Below, piece by piece: positions 51,016-61,821 of a DNA stretch of 64,000 nt. The notes under the pieces are model-generated. The model was not told the origin of the DNA, did not search any database, and saw only the letters and a list, made by a program, of their open reading frames with translations. The translations under genes and the position numbers were made by a program. The stretch's first letter is position 1, and each line of letters begins with the position of its first letter. This stretch comes from Xanthomonas hyacinthi (lineage in GTDB: Bacteria > Pseudomonadota > Gammaproteobacteria > Xanthomonadales > Xanthomonadaceae), in NCBI RefSeq assembly GCF_009769165.1, contig NZ_CP043476.1, positions 3,789,001-3,853,000 on the forward strand, given 5' to 3'.

Positions 51016-53772
51016 ATGGCAACCAGGCAACAGCGTGCGCGCGACGGCGGGCGGGCGCGGAAGCGAGCGGCCACGGTATCGGCGGCCACGGCGAAACCAG
51101 CCAAAGCGGCCGCGCAGGCCGGCCAGGCGCCGCCCGCGCAGCAAAACCCCGCAGCGAAGAAAGCCAGGCCGAAGCAGGCTGTCGCGAAGCCTGACCAGGC
51201 GCAGACCGCGGAAAAGGCCGTCGCTCGGCCGAGCGGGCCGGTGCGGCGCACTGCGGCGAAGACCGCGGCGAGCAACACGTCCAGGGCAGGCGAGTCCAAG
51301 ACGACCAAGCCCAGTACGGCCAAGCCCGGTACGGCCAGGCCGGAAGCCGCCGCCAGGCGCACGCCGTCCGCTCCGCGCAAAGGCAAAACGCGCGCCGCCG
51401 CTGCGGCAAGCGGTCCGGCGCCCGCGCGCACGGCCCGGCCCAAGGCCACCGGCGAGGGGTCGTTGGCGCAAGGGCAGGCGCGCACGGTCGTCTATGTCCA
51501 TGGCATCGGCAACAAGCCGCCGGCCGAGGTGCTGCGCTGCCAGTGGGATCGCGCCCTGTTCGGTCGCGAGATGGGCGAGCGCACGCGCATGGCGTATTGG
51601 GTCAGCCGCGAACGCTATCCGTCGCCGGAACCGGGCAGCTGCCAGGATCAGGACCGTGGCCCGGCGCCGAACCAGGCCGAGCAGCGCGTGCTCGGCGCGC
51701 TGGGCGTGGTGCCGCAACTGGCCGACCTGGGCCAGTTGGCCGATACGCTGGCCGGCAGCGACGCGGAGCGCGCGTACCTGCAGCGGTTGCTGGACGAAGT
51801 GCAGGCGGCCGCGCCGGAGGCCGCCGGCATGCATGCGCAAGGTCCGATCGACGCGCTCAACCGGGTGCTGCTGAAGCTGATCTCCGCCGCGCTGCTGCAG
51901 GACGTGCACGATTTCTTCTTCGTGCCGGCGCGGCGCGAGCAGTTGCGCGAGAGCCTGCGCCAGCGCATGCGTGCCGGCGGCGGTCCGTTCGTGGTTGTGG
52001 CGCACAGCCAGGGCGCGCTGATCGCCTACGACGTGCTGCGCGAATTCGAGGCCGAAGGCTGCGCCGTGTCGCTGTTGCTGACCCTGGGCGCGCCACTGGG
52101 CCTGCCGGTGGTGCGCAGCATGTTCAAGCAGTGGACCGGCACGCCGAAGCTGCCGTTCCCGGCCTGCGTGAAGCGCTGGGTCAACGTCGCCGAGCGCCGC
52201 GATCCGGTGGCGCTGGACGACGATCTGAGCGATGACATCGCCGACGCGCAGGGGCGCTTCCACAACATCGCCGGGTCGCGGATCAATCCGGATTGGCAGC
52301 GCAATCCGCATTCCGGCTCCGGCTACCTGTCCATCCCCGAGGTCCGCGCCGAGGTGCGGCGCGCGGTGGGGGTCGGCTTCGACCAGCCGATCGCGCATCC
52401 GGTGCTGATCAAGGACCTGTCCGACCAGTTGGAGGCGCACGCGCCCAACTATCGCCATGAAGTGCTGATCGAGCTGCAGCGCCTGCCGGGCGAGCGCGAG
52501 CCGGCGCAAGTGAAGTGCGATCTGGTCGCGGCGCTGCGCGAGCTGACCCAGGCTTCCACTGGATTGAAGGGCGACGTGCTGGACGCGGCGATCGAACTGG
52601 AAGACACGCTGCAGCGCTACGTGTCGGCGCGCCTGACCCGTTTCGAGATCGAAAGCCTGCGCGATCGCTATCGCGGCCTGAGCCTGAAACGGCTGTGGCG
52701 CGACGCCGGCAAGCGTGCCCTGATCTACCAGTCGCGCAGCACCGTGCAGGCCGACGCGGCGCAGGTGGCGTACCGCGCGCTCGGCAGCGGCATCGGCTGG
52801 GCGGTGCTGGACAGCGGCATCGCCGCGGCGCACCCGCATTTCCAGCAGCCGGGCCTGGCCGAGACGGTGCTGGCGCAATGGGATTGCACCCAGCGCGGCC
52901 GCGCGCGCGAACTGCGCCGCGGCGCCGGCGCCGGCTTCGCCGCGCTGGACGGCAACGGCCACGGTACCCACGTGGCCGGGATCATCGCCGGGCAGTGCGA
53001 TGCGCCGCTGCCCGGCGTGGCGCCGGCCACGCCGCTGCGCTTTGCCGGCATGGCGCCGCAGGCACGGCTGTACGGGCTGAAGGTGCTGGACGACGATGGC
53101 AATGGCCGCGATTCGTGGATCATCAAGGGCGTGCAGCAGGCCGCCGAGATCAACGAGCGCGCCGGCGAGCTGGTCGTCCACGGGGTCAATCTGAGCCTGG
53201 GCGGCTACTTCGATGCGGAGAGCTACGGCTGCGGCTTCACCCCGCTGTGTAACGAACTGCGCCGGCTATGGCGGCAGGGCGTGGTGGTGGTGATCGCGGC
53301 CGGCAACGAGGGCCTGGCCTGGCTGGTGCAGAACGATGGGCAGGCCTATCCGTTGAACCTGGACCTGAGCATCGGCGATCCGGCCAACCTGGAGGAAGCG
53401 CTGGCGGTGGGGTCGGTGCACAAGAGCAGTCCGCACAGCTACGGCGTGTCGTACTTCTCCTCGCGCGGGCCGACCGCCGACGGCCGGCACAAGCCGGACC
53501 TGGTGGCGCCGGGCGAGAAGATCGTCTCCGCCCACCACCGCTACGACGTGGACGACCCAAGCACCTGGATGGTGGAGATGAGCGGCACCAGCATGGCGGC
53601 GGCGCACGTGTCCGGGCTGATCGCCGCGTTCCTGTCGGTGCGCCGCGAGTTCATCGGCTTCCCGGACCGGGTCAAGCAGCTGCTGCTGGAGCAGTGCCTG
53701 GACCTGCAGCGCGATCCCTACATGCAGGGCCGTGGCCTGCCCAGTCTGATGCGGATGCTGGGGGCGACGTGA
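51016..53772 (+). CDS. fusion of basic tail, alpha/beta-hydrolase and subtilisin-like (S8) protease
   Basis: A 918-residue protein with no signal peptide or membrane helix. Residues 1-150 are Lys/Ala/Pro/Arg-rich and disordered, like histone H1. Residues about 155-450 are an alpha/beta-hydrolase: VVYVHGIGNKPP, nucleophile elbow AHSQG (Ser331), candidate Asp396 (RRDPVAL) and His432 (NPHSGSG). A helical linker (about 460-580) leads to a complete S8 domain: Asp599 (AVLDSG), His649 (GNGHGTHVAG), oxyanion Asn764 (AAGNEG) and Ser859 (SGTSMAAAH). Both active sites look intact. ATG 51016 follows GGGAG. It stands alone between ssrA and secF. Targets and role are unknown. Confidence 0.85.
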   Translation: MATRQQRARDGGRARKRAATVSAATAKPAKAAAQAGQAPPAQQNPAAKKARPKQAVAKPDQAQTAEKAVARPSGPVRRTAAKTAASNTSRAGESKTTKPSTAKPGTARPEAAARRTPSAPRKGKTRAAAAASGPAPARTARPKATGEGSLAQGQARTVVYVHGIGNKPPAEVLRCQWDRALFGREMGERTRMAYWVSRERYPSPEPGSCQDQDRGPAPNQAEQRVLGALGVVPQLADLGQLADTLAGSDAERAYLQRLLDEVQAAAPEAAGMHAQGPIDALNRVLLKLISAALLQDVHDFFFVPARREQLRESLRQRMRAGGGPFVVVAHSQGALIAYDVLREFEAEGCAVSLLLTLGAPLGLPVVRSMFKQWTGTPKLPFPACVKRWVNVAERRDPVALDDDLSDDIADAQGRFHNIAGSRINPDWQRNPHSGSGYLSIPEVRAEVRRAVGVGFDQPIAHPVLIKDLSDQLEAHAPNYRHEVLIELQRLPGEREPAQVKCDLVAALRELTQASTGLKGDVLDAAIELEDTLQRYVSARLTRFEIESLRDRYRGLSLKRLWRDAGKRALIYQSRSTVQADAAQVAYRALGSGIGWAVLDSGIAAAHPHFQQPGLAETVLAQWDCTQRGRARELRRGAGAGFAALDGNGHGTHVAGIIAGQCDAPLPGVAPATPLRFAGMAPQARLYGLKVLDDDGNGRDSWIIKGVQQAAEINERAGELVVHGVNLSLGGYFDAESYGCGFTPLCNELRRLWRQGVVVVIAAGNEGLAWLVQNDGQAYPLNLDLSIGDPANLEEALAVGSVHKSSPHSYGVSYFSSRGPTADGRHKPDLVAPGEKIVSAHHRYDVDDPSTWMVEMSGTSMAAAHVSGLIAAFLSVRREFIGFPDRVKQLLLEQCLDLQRDPYMQGRGLPSLMRMLGAT

Positions 53773-53775
53773 GTG

Positions 53776-53893
53776 CGGCCGGGACTGGAGCCGGCGGGAT
53801 GCGGTCCCGGGGTAAATCGCGGTCAAGCGATTTGATGGGAAAAGCGCCTTTTTGTAGAAAAAGCGGTTTTCTATCCGAGTCCCGAGTCCCGCC
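53776..53893. repeat. intergenic element bounded by GGGACTC-type units
   Basis: After the protease stop, GGGACTGG (53781-53788) faces CGAGTCCCGAGTCCCG (53876-53891) in inverted orientation, with an AT-richer middle that contains AAAAGCGCCTTTTTG, a short hairpin with T run that may end one or both convergent genes. Confidence 0.6.
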
Positions 53894-53895
53894 CC

Positions 53896-54861
53896 TCAGG
53901 GCCTGCGCGCCAACGCCTCGACGTCCTTGGACTTGGGCAGCAGGTCCTGCTTGGTGACCTGGAACGGGCCGATCGACAGCAGCGGCACCGCCACGATCAC
54001 CGAGGACACCACCACGATCACCGCGCCGACCATGTGGGTCAGGGCCAGGCCTTCCATCGAGGTGCCGCCGTACAGGTACAGTGCCAGCGCCGACAGGAAG
54101 AACATCACCGCGGTGATCACGGTGCGCGACAGGGTCTGGTTGATCGAGCGGTTCAGCACTTCCAGCGGCTCCACGCGCAGGCTGCGGAAGTTCTCGCGCA
54201 CGCGGTCGAACACCACGATGATGTCGTTGATCGCAAAGCCCATCACCGACAGCATGCCGGCCAGCACGGTCAGGTCGAACTCGCGGCCGGTGAGCGAGAT
54301 GTAGGCCACCGTCACCAGCAGGTCGAACAGCGCGGTCAGGCTGGCCACCACCGCGAACTTCCACTCGAAGCGGAACGCGATGTAGATCAGGAAACCGACC
54401 AGCATGAACAGCGTCGCGTAGACGCCGTTCAGCGCCAGGTCCTTGCCGACCTGCGGGCCGACGAACTCGCCCGGCTGCACCGTCGCCGGATTTTCCGCCG
54501 TGGTCACCGCCTTGCGCACCTGCTCGGCGAGGTTCTTGGTCAGATCCTCGTTGTTGTGCTCGCCCTGCGGCTGCAGGCGGATCACGATCTCGTTGCCGCT
54601 GCCGACGTTCTGCACCTGCGCGTTCTCGAAGCCGGCCGTGGCCAGCTGCTCGCGCACATGGTCGATGTCCACCGGCTTCTGGAAGCTGGTCTGCACCAGC
54701 GCGCCGCCGGTGAACTCCAGCGCGTAGTTGAAGCCCTTGGCGAAGATCACCCCGAGCGAGGCCAGCGCCAGCACCAGCATCAGCATCAGGGTCGGACGCC
54801 GCCAGCGCATGAAGTCGATCTTGGTGTCGTTCGGAATCAGATGGAGCGGGAAGATTTTCAT
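53896..54861 (-). CDS. secF: Sec protein-export accessory subunit SecF
   Basis: A 321-residue inner-membrane protein with six membrane helices and a periplasmic P1-type domain. It starts KIFPLHLIPNDTKIDFMRWRR and carries the SecF motif GFNYALEFTGGALVQ; later come AINDIIVVFDRVRENFR and LNRSINQTLSRTV, highly conserved in SecF. With SecD and YajC it uses the proton gradient to help pull proteins through SecYEG. ATG 54861 matches the family start. It is last in the yajC-secD-secF unit. A tandem repeat separates it from secD. Confidence 0.97.
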   Translation of the reverse strand: MKIFPLHLIPNDTKIDFMRWRRPTLMLMLVLALASLGVIFAKGFNYALEFTGGALVQTSFQKPVDIDHVREQLATAGFENAQVQNVGSGNEIVIRLQPQGEHNNEDLTKNLAEQVRKAVTTAENPATVQPGEFVGPQVGKDLALNGVYATLFMLVGFLIYIAFRFEWKFAVVASLTALFDLLVTVAYISLTGREFDLTVLAGMLSVMGFAINDIIVVFDRVRENFRSLRVEPLEVLNRSINQTLSRTVITAVMFFLSALALYLYGGTSMEGLALTHMVGAVIVVVSSVIVAVPLLSIGPFQVTKQDLLPKSKDVEALARRP

Positions 54862-54886
54862 GGAGACCTGCTCTTCATAATTTGGA

Positions 54887-54976
54887 CCCCGCACATGGAG
54901 GTGCGGGCTTTGGCGAGGGACTCGCATTTTTGATCCCCCGCACACGGATGTGCGGGCTCTTGCGAGGGACTCGCAT
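54887..54976. repeat. two 41-bp tandem-like hairpin units between secD and secF
   Basis: Copy 1 (54887-54927) and copy 2 (54936-54976) agree at 37 of 41 bases, spaced 49 nt apart. Each starts CCCCGCACA and ends CGAGGGACTCGCAT, with an internal inverted pair CCGCAC/GTGCGG that would form a hairpin in the transcript. Copy 2 overlaps the SecD stop codon. Confidence 0.9.
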
Positions 54977-56820
54977 CAGATCGCGACGGACTTGAGCTTC
55001 TTGCGGCGGCTGTAGATCAGCGTGGCCAGCGCGCGCGACACGGTGATCGCGGTGAACATCGAGGCGAAGATGCCGATGATCATGGTCAGCGCGAAGCCCT
55101 TCAGCGGGCCGGTCCCGAACGCGTACAGGGCCACGCCGACGATCAGGCCGGTGAGGTTGGCGTCGAGGATGGTGCCGCCTGCCTTCTCGTAGCCGGCGAC
55201 GATCGCCGACTTCGGCGGCATGCCCTGCCGCAGTTCCTCGCGGATACGCTCGTTGATCAGCACGTTGGCGTCCACCGACAGGCCGACCGACAGGGCCAGG
55301 CCGGCGAAGCCGGGCAAGGTCATGGTGGCGCCGAACAGCGACATCACCGAGACCACGATCAGCAGGTTCATCAGCAGCGCCACCGAGGTGATCGCGCCGA
55401 ACATGCGGTAGTACACGCCGAAGAACACCAGGGTGAACAGGAACGCGTAGACCACTGCGGTGACGCCGCGCTCGACGTTCTCCGCACCCAGGCTCGGGCC
55501 GATCACGTATTCCTCGACGAAGTCCATCGGCGCGGCCAGCGAACCGGCGCGCAGCAGCTTGGCCAGGTTCTCGGCCTCGACCTTCTCCAGGCCGGTGGTC
55601 TGGAAGTTCTTGCCGAACACGCCGGCGATGCGGGTCGGCGCCAGCGCCTCTTCCTTGACCCGCACGCTGCGCACTTCCTTGCCGTCGACCATGCTCACGG
55701 TCGGGATGCGCTCGATGTAGACCACCGACATCAGCTTGCCGGTGTTGGCGCTGGTGTAGTCGAACATGCGCTGGCCGGCGACGTTGTTGAGGGTGACCGC
55801 CACCGCCGGCAGGCCGTTCTGGTCGTTGCTGACCACGGCACCGACCATCTGGTCGCCGGACACCAGCACGCGCTTGTTCAGCAGTACCGGGGCGCCGCTG
55901 TCGCGCAGGCGGTACACCTTGGCCTCCGGCGGGATGTTGCCGGTGCGCACCGCGTCCTCGGCATTGCCCTCGACCACGCCGCGGAACTCCAGGGTGGCGG
56001 TGGCGCCGATCATGCGCTTGGCCGCGGCGGTGTCCTGCACGCCCGGCAGCTCGACCACGATGCGGTCCTCGCCCTGGCGCTGGATGATCGGCTCGGCCAC
56101 GCCGAGCTGGTTGACGCGGTTGCGCAGCGTGGTCAGGTTCTGCTCGATCGCGCCGGCGGCGATCTGCTTGAGTTCGGCGTCGGGCACGCTGACCGCGATG
56201 GTGCGCGCGGACACGGCATAGCTCAGCGTCGGCTGCGCCTTGGCCAGCGCGGCACGCGCGGCGTCGGCGTCGGCGCCCTCGCCCAGGCCGACCTGGATGC
56301 TGTTGTCGGCACGGCGCTCGACCGAGCGATAGGCAATGCGGTTGTCGCGCAGCGTGGTGCGGATGTCCTCGGCGAAGGCGTCCAGGCGCTTGTCCAGCGC
56401 CGCCTTCTGGTCCACCTGCAGCGCGAAGTGCACGCCGCCGACCAGATCCAGGCCCAGCACCATCGGCTTGCCGCCGATCGCCGACAGCCAGCTCGGCACG
56501 GTCGAGGCCAGGTTCAGCGCCACCGTGTAGTTCTCGCCCACCTGCTGGCGCAGGATGTCGTTGGCACGGGTCTGCGCCTGCAGGCTCGGCAGGCGCACCA
56601 TCAGGCTATCGCCCTCCTTGGCCACCGACTTGGGGGTGATCCCGGCCGCCTTCAGCTCGGCGCTGACCCGCTCGCGCAGGGCCGCGTCGAGCTGGCCGCT
56701 GCGGCTGGCGGTGATCTGTACCGAAGGGTCCTTCTGGTAGACGTTGGGCAGCGCGTACAACGCACTGAACGCCAGCACGATCAGGATGAGGAAATACTTC
56801 CAGCGCGGAAACTCGAGCAT
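54976..56820 (-). CDS. secD: Sec protein-export accessory subunit SecD
   Basis: A 614-residue inner-membrane protein with a long periplasmic domain. It shows LGLDLVGGVHFALQVD (the D1 motif), TLRNRVNQLGVAEPIIQRQGEDRIVVELPGVQDTAAAK, and in the membrane half FAGLALSVGLSVDANVLINERIREELRQG and LDANLTGLIVGVALYAFGTGPLKGFALTMIIGI, including the conserved Asp of the D4 region. It works with SecF and YajC on SecYEG. It follows yajC by 55 nt in transcription order. Confidence 0.97.
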   Translation of the reverse strand: MLEFPRWKYFLILIVLAFSALYALPNVYQKDPSVQITASRSGQLDAALRERVSAELKAAGITPKSVAKEGDSLMVRLPSLQAQTRANDILRQQVGENYTVALNLASTVPSWLSAIGGKPMVLGLDLVGGVHFALQVDQKAALDKRLDAFAEDIRTTLRDNRIAYRSVERRADNSIQVGLGEGADADAARAALAKAQPTLSYAVSARTIAVSVPDAELKQIAAGAIEQNLTTLRNRVNQLGVAEPIIQRQGEDRIVVELPGVQDTAAAKRMIGATATLEFRGVVEGNAEDAVRTGNIPPEAKVYRLRDSGAPVLLNKRVLVSGDQMVGAVVSNDQNGLPAVAVTLNNVAGQRMFDYTSANTGKLMSVVYIERIPTVSMVDGKEVRSVRVKEEALAPTRIAGVFGKNFQTTGLEKVEAENLAKLLRAGSLAAPMDFVEEYVIGPSLGAENVERGVTAVVYAFLFTLVFFGVYYRMFGAITSVALLMNLLIVVSVMSLFGATMTLPGFAGLALSVGLSVDANVLINERIREELRQGMPPKSAIVAGYEKAGGTILDANLTGLIVGVALYAFGTGPLKGFALTMIIGIFASMFTAITVSRALATLIYSRRKKLKSVAI

Positions 56821-56875
56821 TGCAGGACCCCGCGCGACGCCACGCCGGCGCCGCGCCTAGCAGTAAGAAAATGGA

Positions 56876-57220
56876 TCAGGCGGACTTCAGCGTGCCCTTG
56901 GGCAGCACATTGCCGATGGCGCCCTTCTGCACGCGGATGCGCACGTTGTCGGCGATTTCCACGGTGATGAAGTTGTCGCCGATGTCGGTGACCACGCCGG
57001 CCACGCCGCCGGAGGTGATGACCTCGTCGCCGCGGCCGAGCTTGTCCAGCATCGACTTGTGCTCCTTCTGCCGCTTCATCTGCGGGCGGATCATCACGAA
57101 GTACATCACCGCGATCAGGATGATCGGCAGCAGGAACATCTGCATGCCGCCACCGGCGGCAGAAGCGGCGCTGGCGGTCTGCGCCTGGGCCACGGGAATC
57201 AGGAAATCGAGCGGGTTCAT
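56876..57220 (-). CDS. yajC: preprotein translocase subunit YajC
   Basis: A 114-residue protein with a single membrane helix (MFLLPIILIAVMYFVMIRPQMKRQKEHKSML) and a small cytoplasmic domain beginning LGRGDEVITSGGVAGVVTDIGDNFITVEI. These are the family's hallmark segments (MIRPQ and GD-V-TSGG). It associates with SecD and SecF. It lies upstream of them and downstream of tgt, the usual order queA-tgt-yajC-secD-secF. Confidence 0.97.
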   Translation of the reverse strand: MNPLDFLIPVAQAQTASAASAAGGGMQMFLLPIILIAVMYFVMIRPQMKRQKEHKSMLDKLGRGDEVITSGGVAGVVTDIGDNFITVEIADNVRIRVQKGAIGNVLPKGTLKSA

Positions 57221-57349
57221 CGGTGTGTCCTATGGTTTGGGCAGCCCGTCGCCGGTGAGGGCGCGGACCGCTGGTTTGTCGCCGGGGGCGGCAAGCAGCC
57301 GCCGATTATGCCACGATCTCTCCTTACCCCCGGAACGACCTCGGCGCCC

Positions 57350-57479
57350 CCCTTCTCCCCCTGGGAGAAGGTGCCGCGCAGCGGCGGATGAGGGTACGGG
57401 GCGCAGCCTCCTGCGGTCGAAACGACACCAGGCTTCGGCCGTACCCTCACCCCAACCCCTCTCCCGACGGGAGAGGGGC
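57350..57479. repeat. paired-hairpin intergenic element between tgt and yajC
   Basis: Left hairpin CCTTCTCCCCC/TGGGAGAAGG at 57350-57370, right hairpin CCCCTCTCCC/GGGAGAGGGG at 57455-57477, and between them ATGAGGGTACGG faces CCGTACCCTCA in inverted orientation. Thus the whole element can fold as one long stem with two terminal hairpins. The right hairpin adjoins the tgt stop. Confidence 0.8.
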
Positions 57480-57480
57480 T

Positions 57481-58731
<1,251 letters not shown>

Positions 58732-59798
58732 GCCCCACAGCAACATCGCATCGCCGTAGCTGAAGAAGCGGTAGCGCTGCGCGATCGCATGCCGATACGC
58801 GGCGAACATGCGTTCGCGGCCGGCGAAGGCCGACACCATCATCAGCAGCGTGCTCTCCGGCAGATGGAAATTGGTGACCATCGCATCGACGCTGCGGATG
58901 CGGTAGCCGGGCAGGATGAAGATCTGCGTCTCGCCGGCGAACGGATGCAGTGCGCCGTCCTTCGACGCGCTCTCCAGCGCGCGCACCACGGTGGTCCCGA
59001 CCGCGATCACGCGGCCGCCGGCGGCGCGCGTGCGCCGTACCTGCTCGACCAGGCTGGCGCCGACGTTGAGCCATTCGCGGTGCATCACGTGCTGCGCGAG
59101 CGCCTCCACCCGCACCGGCTGGAAGGTCCCTGCGCCCACGTGCAAGGTGACGTGGCCAACGCTCACGCCGCGCGCCTGCAGTGCCTCCAGCAACGGCGCA
59201 TCGAAGTGCAGCCCGGCGGTCGGCGCCGCCACCGCACCGGCCTGCCGCGCGAACACGGTCTGGTAGCGCTCGCGATCGTCCAGCCCGGGCTCGCGGCGGA
59301 TGTACGGCGGCAACGGCAATCGCCCGGCCTGCTGCAGCCACGCCTCCAGGGTGTCGGCGACGTGGAACTGCAAATGGTAGAACTCGCCATCGCGGCCCAG
59401 CACCTCGGCCTCGCCGCCGGCATCCAGGGCGATGCGCACACCGGCCCTGGGCGACTTGCTCACGCCCAGCTGTGCGCGTGCGCGCTGGCCGCCGAGCAGA
59501 CGTTCGATCAGGATCTCGACCCGACCACCGCTGCTCTTGTGCCCGAACAGGCGCGCCGGAATCACCCGGGTATCGTTGAATACCAGCAGATCGCCCGGCT
59601 GCAGCAACTGCGGCAGATCGCGCACCTGGCGGTCGGCGAACGGCGCCGGCGCCGGCGGCACCAGCAGCAGGCGGCTGGCGGAACGTTCGGCCAGCGGCGC
59701 CTGCGCGATCAGTTCTTCGGGCAGCTCATAGCGGAAATCGGACTTCTTCAAGGCCGGCGGGTCGCAGACTAGATGGCCGGACATTGTAGCTGGGGGGC

Positions 59799-59900
59799 TG
59801 GGACTCGGGACTCGGTAGCGGCTGGGCCGCGCGCAATGGCGAATTCCTGGCGCCTGGTGCCGGCTTTTGCCGTTCTCCGGGTCCCGAGTCCCCGGTCCCG
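59799..59900. repeat. intergenic element bounded by inverted GGGACTC arrays
   Basis: TGGGACTCGGGACTCGG (59799-59815) faces CCGGGTCCCGAGTCCCCGGT (59878-59897). It lies between suhB (stop 59910) and the start of queA, so it is in the likely queA leader or its promoter region. The right edge runs into CCCGGCTTCACC, a sequence also adjoining the element at 61619-61754. Confidence 0.75.
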
Positions 59901-59909
59901 GCTTCACCC

Positions 59910-60737
59910 TCAAAACTTCGCGTCGAACTCCGCCGCATAGCCGGTGTTGACGATCAGCTTCTGCAGCACGTCGCTGACCTTGATGTTGCCGGCCACGATC
60001 TGGTACTGCGGGGTGCCGCGGTCGTCGATGCGGCCCGGGGTGGCGCCCTTGAAGTCGGTGATGCGGCCGCCGGCCTCGCGCACCAGCAGCACGCCGGCGG
60101 CGATGTCCCAGGCCTTCACCCCGGCCTCGAAGTAGGCGTCGGTGCGGGCGCAGGCCACGTAGGCCAGGTCCAGCGCGGCCGAGCCGGTGCGGCGGATGTC
60201 CTCGGCCTGCACCATCAGCGCGTCCACGCACTTGAGCTGGGCGCTGGTGCGCTTGCGCTCGCGCGGGGCGAAGCCGGTGTTGACCATCGCGCCGTTCAGG
60301 TCCTTGCGCTCGCTGACGCGGATGCGGCGGTCGTTGAGCACCGCGCCGTTGCCGCGGCTGGCGGTGAACAGCTCGTTGCGCAGCGGATCGAAGATCACCG
60401 CGTCGATCGGCTCGCCGTTCTCGACCAGGGCGATCGACACGCAGTAGTGCGGGAAGCCGCGCAGGTAGTTGCTGGTGCCGTCGAGCGGGTCGATCACCCA
60501 CATGTAGCGGCCGCCGCCCTGCACGCCGCCTTCCTCGCCCATCACCCCGTAGTCGGGATAGGCGCGGCGCAGTTCCTTGACGATCACCTTCTCCGCGTCG
60601 GCATCGACTTCGCTGGCGTAGTCCATGCGGTCCTTCTGCACCACGTTCAGCGCTTCCAGCCGGTTGATATGGCGCAGCAGCACATTGCCGGCGAGGCGGG
60701 CGGCCTTGACCATGACGGTGACGGCGGGTTTTTGCAT
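59910..60737 (-). CDS. suhB: inositol monophosphatase family protein SuhB
   Basis: A 275-residue Mg-dependent phosphatase of the IMPase fold. It has VMGEEGGV, the metal motif [19 protein letters not shown] (DPLDGT), and [24 protein letters not shown] (WDIAAG). In E. coli SuhB also acts in rRNA antitermination; the RKDRMDY region is kept. ATG 60737 begins [18 protein letters not shown], where homology starts. It is divergent from trmJ over 116 nt, the usual arrangement in gammaproteobacteria. Confidence 0.95.
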   Translation of the reverse strand: MQKPAVTVMVKAARLAGNVLLRHINRLEALNVVQKDRMDYASEVDADAEKVIVKELRRAYPDYGVMGEEGGVQGGGRYMWVIDPLDGTSNYLRGFPHYCVSIALVENGEPIDAVIFDPLRNELFTASRGNGAVLNDRRIRVSERKDLNGAMVNTGFAPRERKRTSAQLKCVDALMVQAEDIRRTGSAALDLAYVACARTDAYFEAGVKAWDIAAGVLLVREAGGRITDFKGATPGRIDDRGTPQYQIVAGNIKVSDVLQKLIVNTGYAAEFDAKF

Positions 60738-60853
60738 GGCAACGGCTCCCGAGAGGGCGGAGAAGGATCTGGCGGAGGAAAAGAACAGTCCGGCGCGAAG
60801 GCCGGCCGCGCAGTTTACCATCTACGCCCCGTTCGCTCCGCATCTTCACTGCC

Positions 60854-61615
60854 ATGACCGTTTCTGCCCGCATCCGCTTCGTCCTGGTCGGTACCCAGCA
60901 CCCCGGCAACATCGGTGCGGCGGCGCGGGCGATGAAGACCATGGGCCAGGCGCGGCTGGTGCTGGTGGCGCCGGAACGCGCGCTCGACGAGGACGCCTAC
61001 CGGCGCTCGGCCGGCGCCGAGGACGTGCTGCGGCAGGCGCCGGTGCTGGCCAGCCTGGCCGAGGCGGTGGCCGACTGCCAGCTGGTGCTCGGCTGCACCG
61101 CGCGCAGCCGGCGGGTGTCGCTGGAAGAACTGCTGCCGGCGGACGGCGCGCAGCGCCTGGCGACCGCCGCCGCCGAGCAGGCCGAGGTGGCGCTGGTGTT
61201 CGGCCGCGAGCGCACCGGCTTGACCAACGAAGAGCTGCAGCTGTGCCACGCGGCGGTGCATATTCCCTCCGATCCTGCGTTCAGTTCGCTCAACCTGGCC
61301 GCGGCGGTGCAGGTACTGGCCTACGAACTGCGCCTGGCGCAGCTGCGCGGCGAGGGCGCGGCGCCGGCCGTGCCGGAACCCGGTTTCCGCGAGGCGGTGG
61401 CCAGCCATGCGCAGCTGGAAGGGCTGTTCGGGCAGTTGGCCGACACCCTGGACGACATCGACTTCCACAAGGGCCGCGCGCCGGATTCGGCGATGCGCAA
61501 GCTGCGCCGGTTGTTCCTGCGCAACGCGCTGTCCGAGCAGGAAGTGCGGCTGCTGCGCGGCATCCTGTCCGATGCGCAGCGCATGGCGCGGCTGGCCGGG
61601 CAGGCGCGTAGTTAG
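60854..61615 (+). CDS. trmJ: tRNA (cytidine/uridine-2'-O-)-methyltransferase TrmJ
   Basis: A 253-residue SPOUT enzyme that methylates the ribose at position 32 of tRNAs. The N-terminal SPOUT domain starts [26 protein letters not shown] and contains the SAM knot [50 protein letters not shown]-terminal extension (about residues 175-253) includes [23 protein letters not shown], the TrmJ-specific region. It is divergent from suhB and followed by a repeat element. Confidence 0.95.
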   Translation: MTVSARIRFVLVGTQHPGNIGAAARAMKTMGQARLVLVAPERALDEDAYRRSAGAEDVLRQAPVLASLAEAVADCQLVLGCTARSRRVSLEELLPADGAQRLATAAAEQAEVALVFGRERTGLTNEELQLCHAAVHIPSDPAFSSLNLAAAVQVLAYELRLAQLRGEGAAPAVPEPGFREAVASHAQLEGLFGQLADTLDDIDFHKGRAPDSAMRKLRRLFLRNALSEQEVRLLRGILSDAQRMARLAGQARS

Positions 61616-61618
61616 TTT

Positions 61619-61754
61619 CGGGGCTCGGGACTCGGGACTCGGCAAAGCGCCGGGGATTTCTGGTCATTGGCGACTGGTCGCGTGTCGTGGCGCACAGGAC
61701 GTTCCCTTGCCTTGCCGCGCCGGGATCGCTCCGAGTCCCCAGTCCCCAGTCCCG
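61619..61754. repeat. intergenic element bounded by inverted GGGACTC arrays
   Basis: GGGGCTCGGGACTCGGGACT (61620-61639) faces GAGTCCCCAGTCCCCAGTCC (61733-61752), the longest arms of this family here, about 90 bp apart. It starts 4 nt after the trmJ stop, so it may end that transcript. It adjoins CCCGGCTTCACC, as the element at 59799 does. Confidence 0.78.
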
Positions 61755-61821
61755 GCTTCACCGGCTGTCGCCGGTTGACGCTTTCGGCTAGGCTTGATGG
61801 CTTCTACGTGGGGAATGCGGT

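Noticed and set aside
50426..53772. A genomic island or phage-defence island at ssrA.
   Set aside because: The unusual hydrolase-protease gene lies on the 5' side of ssrA, not at the 3' integration side, and there is no integrase, att duplication or shift in composition.
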